Below the pieces are notes generated by a model. It did no database searches, was not told where the DNA came from, and saw only the letters and a program-made list of their open reading frames with translations. From Kiritimatiellia bacterium (GTDB lineage: Bacteria; Verrucomicrobiota; Kiritimatiellia; RFP12; UBA1067), in NCBI GenBank assembly GCA_900771305.1, contig CAAGNL010000347.1:1-10672 (forward strand): DNA of 10,672 nucleotides, given 5' to 3'. Positions 1-4,061 of the stretch are shown here, piece after piece. How positions within the stretch are numbered: position 1 is the first letter of the stretch; the number at the start of each line of letters is the position of its first letter. The translations under genes and the position numbers were made by a program.

Positions 1-2
1 AG

Positions 3-881
3 ACGAGCGGGGCCGGCGTTGCGATGGTACTGGAGAACGTCAAGCGCATGCGCCCGCGCAAGGACAAGGTTGCCGCGCTCGTCGAGTCCCTTATGAAACC
101 ACATTGCGAACTCATGGAGGCGAAAACGAAGGACGACGCGCTCATGCCGACGAAGGACTACTCCCTGGACGGACTGAACATCAAAGGGGATATCGCGCTC
201 GACAGGATTGTTGAGGCTGTGCGGAAGTTCAGGAACAGCAAGGAGGACGGGAACGATCCTGACCGCCCGCGCATGAACATTCTCCTTTGGGGGCCTCCCG
301 GAACCGGCAAGACCGAGTTTGTGAAGCATCTTGGGAAGACCCTGAATAGCCGCGTGGTCGTCAAGATGGGGAGCGACTTACTGTCATACTGGGTGGGAGA
401 GACGGAAAAGAACATCAAGCGAGCGTTCGACGAAGCTGAGGCGGACAACGCGATTCTGTTCCTTGACGAAATCGACGGTATCGTGCAGGATCGTTCCGGG
501 GCGCAACGCAGCTGGGAGGTGACGCAGGTCAACGAGCTCTTGAGTCGCATGGAGAACTTCAAGGGCGTGATGGTCGGGGCGACCAACTTCATGGACAACC
601 TCGACGCGGCGATCATGCGGCGATTCACGTTCAAGCTTCAATTCGACTACCTTGAGGCTGACGGCAAGCGGGCGTTCTTCGAGCGGATGTTCAAGACGCG
701 CCTTGGGGATGCCGAGGCGAGGCGGCTTGCCGCCATTCCCAACCTCGCGCCCGGCGACTTCCGCACGGTCAGGCAATCGCTCTACTATCTTGGCGGATCG
801 GTGTCAAACGAGACCCGCCTCAACGAGCTTGAAAAGGACTGTTCGCTCAAGAAAGGCTGCGGACGGCGCATTGGGTTCTAA
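3..881 (+). CDS. AAA+ ATPase, C-terminal part (5' end outside window)
   Basis: This is a classical AAA-clade ATPase module. Numbered from the first in-window ATG (base 24), Walker A is GPPGTGKT at residues 90-97, followed by an aromatic pore-loop-like SYWVGETEKN (121-130), Walker B ILFLDEID (144-151), sensor-1 N188 in GATN, and a paired arginine (R199-R200) in the arginine-finger position. A short helical lid follows and the protein ends in IGF. The frame is open to the left edge and no Shine-Dalgarno precedes base 24, so the true start is probably upstream and the ATG an internal Met. Members of this family are proteases, unfoldases or remodelling enzymes. The visible part has no protease or nuclease domain, so the substrate cannot be named. 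A missing N-terminal domain would define its role. The gene before it is not visible. An 88-base gap separates it from the next operon. AAA assignment is secure; function is open. Confidence 0.88.
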   Translation, partial: TSGAGVAMVLENVKRMRPRKDKVAALVESLMKPHCELMEAKTKDDALMPTKDYSLDGLNIKGDIALDRIVEAVRKFRNSKEDGNDPDRPRMNILLWGPPGTGKTEFVKHLGKTLNSRVVVKMGSDLLSYWVGETEKNIKRAFDEAEADNAILFLDEIDGIVQDRSGAQRSWEVTQVNELLSRMENFKGVMVGATNFMDNLDAAIMRRFTFKLQFDYLEADGKRAFFERMFKTRLGDAEARRLAAIPNLAPGDFRTVRQSLYYLGGSVSNETRLNELEKDCSLKKGCGRRIGF

Positions 882-937
882 ATCCTCGCCCTGACGTGAA
901 ACTTGCACTGGGTGCTGAATTCCTGCATGGGAAATAG

Positions 938-943
938 TATAAT
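938..943 (+). promoter_or_regulatory. Perfect -10 box upstream of the DUF3791-like gene
   Basis: TATAAT lies 26 bases before the ATG at 970, which gives a predicted transcription start near 950 and a short leader. No good -35 hexamer sits 16-18 bases upstream (the bases there read roughly CTGAAT), so the promoter may be activator-dependent or rely on the -10 alone. It is the only promoter-like sequence in the gap 882-969 and would drive the four-gene operon that follows. An AAAAGGA ribosome-binding site (957-963) precedes the ATG. Confidence 0.55.
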
Positions 944-969
944 GATCGCCGTCAACAAAAGGATGATGT

Positions 970-1188
970 ATGTCAGAGAGGTCGAAAGTTGCAGAGTTTG
1001 TCTCGTTCTGCATTGAGATGTTCGCCAAGGCCAAAAGGCTTTCAGGCGATAAGGTCGCTGCTGTCTTCCAATCTTGCGGTGCCATAGACTACCTTGATTC
1101 CGGCTATGATGTTCTTCACACGCAGGGCGAACGTTGGCTTGTTTCAGACCTTGAGGAGTTCCTGAGGATAAGGGGTGTGTCCGCATGA
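970..1188 (+). CDS. DUF3791-like small protein, possible antitoxin
   Basis: This 72-residue protein matches my recollection of the DUF3791 family: a helical start (KVAEFVSFCIEMFAK), a central GAIDYLDSGYDVLHTQG motif (residues ~37-53) and a C-terminal DLEEFLRIRG helix. The length is typical of the family. It is predicted cytoplasmic, with no signal peptide or membrane segment. The start is set by AAAAGGA just upstream of ATG 970. Its stop overlaps the next start as ATGA (1185-1188), so it is translationally coupled to the DUF3990-like gene. DUF3791 and DUF3990 genes are commonly adjacent in gut bacteria (recollection). A small first gene coupled to a possible ADP-ribosyltransferase fits an antitoxin, but nothing in the sequence proves this. 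Base composition is A+T-richer than the right half of the window. Confidence 0.75.
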   Translation: MSERSKVAEFVSFCIEMFAKAKRLSGDKVAAVFQSCGAIDYLDSGYDVLHTQGERWLVSDLEEFLRIRGVSA

Positions 1189-1685
1189 GGTTGTTTCACG
1201 GTTCATTGGATCGGGTCGAGGTGCCGCGCATAATGCCTCATGATCTCTACCGTCCTTTGGATTTTGGTACGGGGTTCTATACCACAACTGATTTTGAGCA
1301 GGCTTCAAGGTGGGTGCGAATCCGACTTGGGCGCAATCCTGCCGTAGACATTGGATTTGTGACGGCATACGATTTTGACGAAGCGTTTATGGCATCTGCC
1401 GGTTTGAACGTCAAGAAGTATGATGGTGTTTCGTCTGAATGGTTGAACTTCATTGCCGTAAATCGGCTGCAAGGTAACGTTGAGCATGGCTTTGATATCG
1501 TCATCGGGCCTGTGGCGAATGACCGTGTTTACACCGTCCTGAATATGTACGAGGGCGGATTCATCGACGAGGAAGAAGCCATGAAAAGAATGAAGGCGTA
1601 TCGTCTTGCAGATCAAGTTCTATTCCATACCGAGAAAGCTTTACAGGGATTACATTATTTGACAACGGTGGAGGTGCCGCGATGA
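1185..1685 (+). CDS. DUF3990-like protein, possible ADP-ribosyltransferase-fold toxin
   Basis: The 166-residue protein starts MRLFHGS and has the family landmarks FGTGFYTT (residues 27-34) and a C-terminal DQVLFHTEKALQGLHYL block (143-159). DUF3990 is, to my knowledge, grouped with the ADP-ribosyltransferase-like folds. Under that reading H5, Y32 and E150 (in FHTEKAL) are candidates for an H-Y-E type active site. The middle holds SSEWLNFIAVNR (83-94) and FDIVIGPVANDR (103-114), also recurrent in this family. It is predicted cytoplasmic. It overlaps by 4 bases with the genes on both sides (ATGA at 1185 and at 1682), so the three are probably translated as a coupled set in one transcript. The target is unknown: tRNA, protein or NAD depletion are all possible. 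Family assignment is fairly sure, enzymatic activity is inference. Confidence 0.75.
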   Translation: MRLFHGSLDRVEVPRIMPHDLYRPLDFGTGFYTTTDFEQASRWVRIRLGRNPAVDIGFVTAYDFDEAFMASAGLNVKKYDGVSSEWLNFIAVNRLQGNVEHGFDIVIGPVANDRVYTVLNMYEGGFIDEEEAMKRMKAYRLADQVLFHTEKALQGLHYLTTVEVPR

Positions 1686-1945
1686 AACTCAAGGAGACAT
1701 TTACACAAGATAACCTCAGGACGATACTTCCGTCGAAAATTGCATTGGTGGCGGATTTGCTTTCCAAGCGCTCCGGAGAAGACCCTGTTAAGATCATGAC
1801 GGATTTCTATCGGTCAAAGACATACGCCATGTTGCAGAATGAATCGACCAAATACTGGTGGTTCGGTCCTGCTGAACTGTGTGAACTTTATAGACAAGAG
1901 ATCGCTCAGGGTGATTCCTCGTATAAGAAGTTACAGGACATATGA
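1682..1945 (+). CDS. Small third gene of the DUF3791/DUF3990 operon
   Basis: The 87-residue soluble protein has a helical N-terminus (ALVADLLSKRSGEDPVKIM, residues ~21-39), then DFYRSKTYAML (~40-50) and STKYWWFGPAELCELYRQE (~55-73). I recall small proteins with this FYxSxTYxxL and WxxGPxxLYxxY pattern next to DUF3990 genes in gut bacteria, but I cannot name a Pfam family for it. It has no catalytic signature, so a partner or antitoxin role is more likely than an enzymatic one. The start overlaps the DUF3990 stop (ATGA, 1682-1685) and a GGAGG-like GGTGGAGG element ends 5-10 bases upstream, inside the preceding gene. Its own stop overlaps the next start in the same way (1942-1945). Which of the two small flanking proteins would neutralise the DUF3990 product cannot be told from sequence. 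Confidence 0.72.
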   Translation: MKLKETFTQDNLRTILPSKIALVADLLSKRSGEDPVKIMTDFYRSKTYAMLQNESTKYWWFGPAELCELYRQEIAQGDSSYKKLQDI

Positions 1946-2079
1946 GCGAATACTGCAAGTACTGTGGAACGTCGGCGCGCGATACGCGGACCTTGTTGAA
2001 CGGCTGGTGCCCGAAGCATCCAAGCGGACCAAGCAAGGGCAAACACGCTCTGTACGAGGGCGGAGAGCGCAGCTCATAA
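1942..2079 (+). CDS. Small zinc-ribbon protein, fourth gene of the operon (first half of a frame-split gene)
   Basis: From the ATG in the ATGA overlap at 1942 a 45-residue protein can be read. It starts MSEYCKYCGTSARD, continues LLNGWCPKHPSG and ends KHALYEGGERSS, with the stop at 2077-2079. CxxC (C5, C8) plus CxxH (C23, H26) can ligate one zinc. The pattern of a zinc knuckle followed by GKHxLYEG is one I recall from small zinc-ribbon proteins in gut bacteria that normally continue with a second CxxC block. Here the continuation is present, but in the -1 frame (see 2080-2288). The initiation site is typical of this operon. The protein may act as a 45-residue peptide on its own. More likely the gene is split by a lost base, or joined by recoding. 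Zinc binding is a solid inference; the role is unknown. Confidence 0.6.
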   Translation: MSEYCKYCGTSARDTRTLLNGWCPKHPSGPSKGKHALYEGGERSS

Positions 2080-2288
2080 AAAAACTGGCGTCTTATTGGT
2101 GCGAGTGGTGCGAATGTGCCTTTCAAAGGAAGGATGTTCCTAATACATTTCCCCATGATCCAAGTTGCCCTGTATGTGGAAAGCAGCTAGTTGAATTTGA
2201 ACTTGACAATATCGCACCTGAATGGAATGTGGATATTGCTCAAGACGCAGAGGGCAATTGGGTTCCTAAAGATAATCTTGAGTTATAA
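2080..2288 (+). pseudogene. Second half of the zinc-ribbon gene, in the -1 frame
   Basis: The frame starting at multiples of 3 reads KKLASYWCEWCECAFQ, a proline/aspartate linker, SCPVCGKQLVEFELDN and an acidic tail to the stop at 2286-2288. CEWC and CPVC give four cysteines for a second zinc site. No ATG lies in this frame within the coding-like part. The first upstream candidates are GTG 2007 and CTG 2004, both inside the overlapping zinc-ribbon gene, where this frame gives an arginine- and lysine-rich translation typical of an out-of-frame reading. The simplest reading is one ~115-residue protein with two zinc sites starting at 1942, interrupted by a -1 shift at about 2071-2079, just before a run of six A (2078-2083). 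Alternatives are programmed frameshifting, or a separate gene starting at GTG 2007. Confidence 0.5.
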
Positions 2289-2349
2289 ACCATACTGCCA
2301 ATAGAGGAATACGCCCATTCAGAATTTGAGCAGATGGGCTAAATTTGTG

Positions 2350-2390
2350 CGAAACGAGGCTGGGAACGATATTGTTCCGGCCTCGTTTTG
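2350..2390 (+). terminator. Strong two-part hairpin after the zinc-ribbon gene
   Basis: Arms CGAAACGAGGC (2350-2360) and GCCTCGTTTTG (2380-2390) pair over 11 bases with one G-U. Inside them GGAAC (2363-2367) pairs with GTTCC (2374-2378) around a small loop. The right arm ends in TTTTG, so the T tract is short but falls where an intrinsic terminator needs it. It lies 62 bases after the last in-frame stop of the operon and before the next gene's ribosome-binding site (around 2439), so it most likely separates two transcription units. Because the left arm begins with only three A, it should work poorly in the opposite direction. Confidence 0.6.
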
Positions 2391-2450
2391 TAATGGCACG
2401 GATGTTGCTGTTGGCTGGGCATGATCAATGAACAGCGAAAGGAACAGCAA

Positions 2451-2734
2451 ATGGCAAATCGTGTGAAAGGTAAGGAACATGCAGCCAGTACTCAGCCAGG
2501 CTCGCGTAGGGCGTTGGGCGCGGTGTCTTTGAATGATGTCGTGAACGCGCTTCAAGATGAGCGGCGCGTGGCTATCATGTTTGGGCGTATTGACTTGAAG
2601 AGAGGCGATAAAGAGGCCGCATGGATTGGTGACACGCTTGCCAAAGTGTGTCACCAATCCATGCTGATATCGCTGTCGGCGACGAACCTCGCTTCAACAA
2701 GATTGGACTCGAGATTTGCCGGAAGCTAATATGA
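2451..2734 (+). pseudogene. Unrecognised small gene with a frame break inside a hairpin
   Basis: AAGGAACAGCAAATG places a ribosome-binding site 7-8 bases before ATG 2451. This start is preferred to ATG 2421, which has none. The first frame gives MANRVKGKEHAAS, then SLNDVVNALQDERRVAIMFG and KEAAWIGDTLAKVCHQ, then turns poor (serine/leucine-rich) and stops at 2729. The -1 frame, blocked by TGA at 2630-2632, is coding-like after it: IHADIAVGDEPRF, NKIGLEICRKLI, with a stop at 2732-2734. That stop overlaps the Sel1 gene's ATG as ATGA, exactly the junction style of the operon upstream, which supports this as the genuine C-terminus. The shift must lie between 2633 and about 2663, within the long hairpin. 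I do not recognise the family. Product predicted soluble, ~94 residues if joined. It could be a real mutation, a sequencing error at the hairpin, or recoding. Confidence 0.5.
2619..2664. repeat. 46-nt near-perfect inverted repeat (hairpin)
   Basis: The left arm starting ATGGATTGGTGACAC (2621-2635) is the exact reverse complement of GTGTCACCAATCCAT (2648-2662). Pairing extends inward over four more positions (one G-U) to a four-base GCCA loop (2640-2643), and outward by two G-C/C-G pairs (2619-2620 with 2663-2664). That makes about 21 paired positions with a single wobble. It lies inside a gene, not between genes, and has no T tract, so it is not a normal terminator. It coincides with the frame break of that gene. 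Confidence 0.85.
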
Positions 2735-3417
2735 ACTGGAACTATGAAGAGATTGCAAAGAAGCTTGCAATGGAGTGCATCGATCTGGAAGAAGCATCGA
2801 TTTCATTTATGCTCGGCGAGGCGCGGAAACGACATGACGGGGATGTGTTGGCTTATCTGGCGTCTGTATGGTTTGAGGATGTCAAAGGTGATAAGCGACG
2901 GGCGCTGGAATTGTTCGTTGAGGCCGCGGAATTGGGTTCGCCGGATGCAAACTACCGGCTCGGACATGAATATCGGTCGGGTGAGACCTTGCCGCGAAAC
3001 TACGAGAAGGCGTATGTATCTTTTCGCAAGGGCGAGGAGTGCGATTGGGTTCCGATTGATCCGGAGGACAATATGTCGATCATGGAAGATTATGATGGTG
3101 AAGTGACTTCGGAGTTTCTGCTGCTGCATGGGACTATTGACTGGTGGCAGTTTCTTTTGACGAATCATCCAAATCGTGCGCTTAAATGTGGCATGGCTGA
3201 CTGGTATATGAAGAAAGGAGAAGACGCGAACCGCGAGAAGGCGTCGAAGTTGTTTGAGGAGTCTGCCAACGAGGGATTTGAGTTTGCGTTCTTCAAACTG
3301 ATCGAATTCTACTCAAAGGGTGAGTTCAAGGATATTGACACGGCTGAGTATTGGCTTGATCAGGCTAGGAAACGTGGCTTTGACGAATCGCGATTCTCCA
3401 TAATGAAAAGCGTGTAG
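2731..3417 (+). CDS. Sel1-like (TPR-type) repeat protein
   Basis: This is a 228-residue soluble, acidic, helical protein. Sel1-type repeat units can be seen at residues ~55-103 (DKRRALELFVEAAELGSPDANYRLGHEY, split here as DKRRALELFVEAAELG and DANYRLGHEYRSG) and ~169-215 (EKASKLFEESANEGFEFAF, then FYSKGEFKDIDTAEYWLDQA). The middle stretch (~104-150) is acidic and tryptophan-containing and does not match the repeat. Sel1 repeats form helical scaffolds for protein-protein contacts; no catalytic motif is present. ATG 2731 is chosen over the in-frame TTG 2716 because GGAAG sits 5 bases before it and because its ATGA overlaps the stop of the preceding gene. The gene is followed three bases later by another ATG (3421), so a small operon is likely. 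The base composition resembles the DUF operon upstream. Its partner is unknown. Confidence 0.8.
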   Translation: MNWNYEEIAKKLAMECIDLEEASISFMLGEARKRHDGDVLAYLASVWFEDVKGDKRRALELFVEAAELGSPDANYRLGHEYRSGETLPRNYEKAYVSFRKGEECDWVPIDPEDNMSIMEDYDGEVTSEFLLLHGTIDWWQFLLTNHPNRALKCGMADWYMKKGEDANREKASKLFEESANEGFEFAFFKLIEFYSKGEFKDIDTAEYWLDQARKRGFDESRFSIMKSV

Positions 3418-3420
3418 AAA

Positions 3421-3696
3421 ATGAAGAACAAGTTGAACTATGAGCTTCTGGAGTTTCACATACGCGAGGCGGCGGGTGAATTGGATTCGCTCCTGCGCCG
3501 CATCCAGTTCATGCTTGGGCGACTGGACGAGCGACGCGCGAAACGGAAAGATATTCAACATCTTCTCGCTTGTCCGTATCGGCGAGCGTTCCGGCATGGG
3601 GCTTTCAAGTCTCTACGGTGTTTGGGAGAAGGAGAGGTTTGCCGAGCCGTCTATCGTCGAGAGCTACGAACCCGACCGTACCAAGGTAATGGTTGA
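3421..3696 (+). CDS. Small hypothetical ORF, truncated by a junction with an ATPase remnant
   Basis: The ORF starts three bases after the Sel1 stop. Its first ~42 codons look genuine: MKNKLNYELLEFHIREAAGE followed by an amphipathic RRIQFMLGRLDERR helix. After about base 3535 the same frame becomes cysteine/arginine-rich and is a shadow of the RecG-like fragment in the next frame (+1 relative to this ORF). So the protein as read to 3696 (91 residues) is probably the N-terminus of a small helical protein fused to nonsense by a recombination or indel event. I do not recognise a family. The preceding TAGAAAATG context has no clear Shine-Dalgarno outside the upstream gene, so translation may depend on coupling to the Sel1 gene. 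Confidence 0.4.
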   Translation: MKNKLNYELLEFHIREAAGELDSLLRRIQFMLGRLDERRAKRKDIQHLLACPYRRAFRHGAFKSLRCLGEGEVCRAVYRRELRTRPYQGNG

Positions 3697-3857
3697 ATTC
3701 GAGGCCGACGATTCGGAACTGGGGGCGAACCCCCCGGAAGTGGGTGTGGAAACTGCGGAACTGGGGGTGGAAAACCCCGAAGTGGGGGTGGAAACCTCAG
3801 AAGTGGGGGTGAAAAAGACAGAAGTCGGGGTGCATCCCGACTTTGATGTCATGCCCG
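3527..3857 (+). pseudogene. C-terminal remnant of an AlbA_2/RecG-like ATP-binding protein
   Basis: Frame 2 reads TSDARNGKIFNIFSLVRIGE, then RSGMGLSSLYGVWEKE, then PSIVESYEPDRTKVMVEF. This is the signature of the C-terminal GHKL-like ATPase part (HATPase_c_4 type) of so-called ATP-dependent DNA helicase RecG-related / AlbA_2 transcriptional regulators: RN-x-x-IF, then GERxGxG, then P-x-x-E-x-x-x-PDRT. The AlbA_2 domain and most of the ATPase domain are missing; the fragment begins abruptly where the preceding small ORF loses sense. The usual winged-helix end is also absent. Instead, six heptapeptide repeats follow (3716-3841). The frame stays open to about 4024, but past ~3857 it is antisense to a phosphodiesterase-like fragment and is not credible. 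Not expected to be functional. Confidence 0.65.
3716..3841 (+). repeat. Six tandem 21-nt repeats coding E[LV]GV heptads
   Basis: Six in-frame 21-base units encode ELGANPP, EVGVETA, ELGVENP, EVGVETS, EVGVKKT and EVGVHPD. The first half of each unit (GAAGTGGGGGTG-like) is well kept and the second half varies. In intact AlbA_2-type proteins, I recall similar EVGVKT repeats as a linker between the ATPase domain and a C-terminal winged helix, so the array is inherited from that family and not a CRISPR. It is prone to copy-number change by slippage. Confidence 0.8.
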
Positions 3858-3870
3858 TCATCGAACGGGC
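3853..3870. other. GC hairpin at the convergent point
   Basis: GCCCGT (3853-3858) and ACGGGC (3865-3870) form a perfect 6-bp stem with a 6-base loop. It lies between the last plus-strand repeat unit and the end of the minus-strand phosphodiesterase-like fragment, whose TGA stop (3860-3858) overlaps the stem and loop. The plus-strand bases after it (TTCGTCTTGTTCG) are only moderately T-rich, so a terminator role is possible but weak. Confidence 0.35.
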
Positions 3871-4061
3871 TTCGTCTTGTTCGTCGGGAAATAGTCGCAG
3901 CCACGCGCCTGCTGGGCGGCGAGCTGCTCCGGCGTATCCGCCGCGCGCAGACAGTACTTCAAGCCGAGCCGATGGGCCTTCTCAAGCAGATCGCCGGGCG
4001 CCTTCGTCGGATCGGCGTACTTGAACGAGACGCCCGTACACGGGCACCTCCGCTCCAAGAC
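3858..4061 (-). pseudogene. C-terminal remnant of a glycerophosphodiester phosphodiesterase-like gene
   Basis: In the same frame as the transporter, just after its stop, ~65 codons read GVSFKYADPTKAPGDLLEKA, HRLGLKYCLRAADTPEQLAA and QQARGCDYFPTNKTKPVR. This resembles the end of the GDPD TIM barrel: a strand, then a helix ending A-H-x-x-GL, then a strand, then GxDxxxTN at the barrel end (usually GVDGIITD). The catalytic His and Glu residues belong to the missing N-terminal part. There is no room for a complete gene: the transporter stop lies at 4064-4062, no start with a ribosome-binding site is present (only a TTG at 4058), and the family is normally ~250 residues. It is best read as a deletion scar. 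An alternative is another TIM-barrel family; the GDPD assignment is moderate. Confidence 0.5.
4032..4045. other. Short GC hairpin downstream of the transporter stop
   Basis: GCCCG (4032-4036) pairs with CGGGC (4041-4045) around TACA, 17 bases past the transporter stop on the minus strand. It has the same GCCCGT/ACGGGC arm words as the hairpin at 3853-3870, so the phosphodiesterase-like fragment is flanked by two similar hairpins. There is no T tract, so it is not a convincing intrinsic terminator. Confidence 0.3.

Noticed and set aside
158..776. Minus-strand open frames opposite the AAA ATPase
   Set aside because: The plus strand carries complete Walker A/B and sensor motifs; the reverse frames have none.
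1839..2010. Upstream start (ATG 1839) for the zinc-ribbon second frame
   Set aside because: It would overlap the third gene and the first zinc-ribbon half for over 200 bases with an arginine-rich shadow translation.
2619..2664. Integron attC site or intrinsic terminator
   Set aside because: There are no recognisable core sites and no integrase or T tract; the arms are nearly perfect, whereas attC sites have characteristic mismatches.
2716..2730. TTG 2716 as the start of the Sel1 protein
   Set aside because: ATG 2731 has GGAAG five bases upstream and overlaps the preceding stop as ATGA; TTG has no such support.
3716..3841. CRISPR array
   Set aside because: The units are contiguous, in frame and coding, with no unique spacers of constant length.
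3858..4024. Continuation of the plus-strand ATPase remnant after the repeats
   Set aside because: The plus frame turns into S/R/A/P-rich sequence exactly where the minus strand reads a phosphodiesterase-like end.
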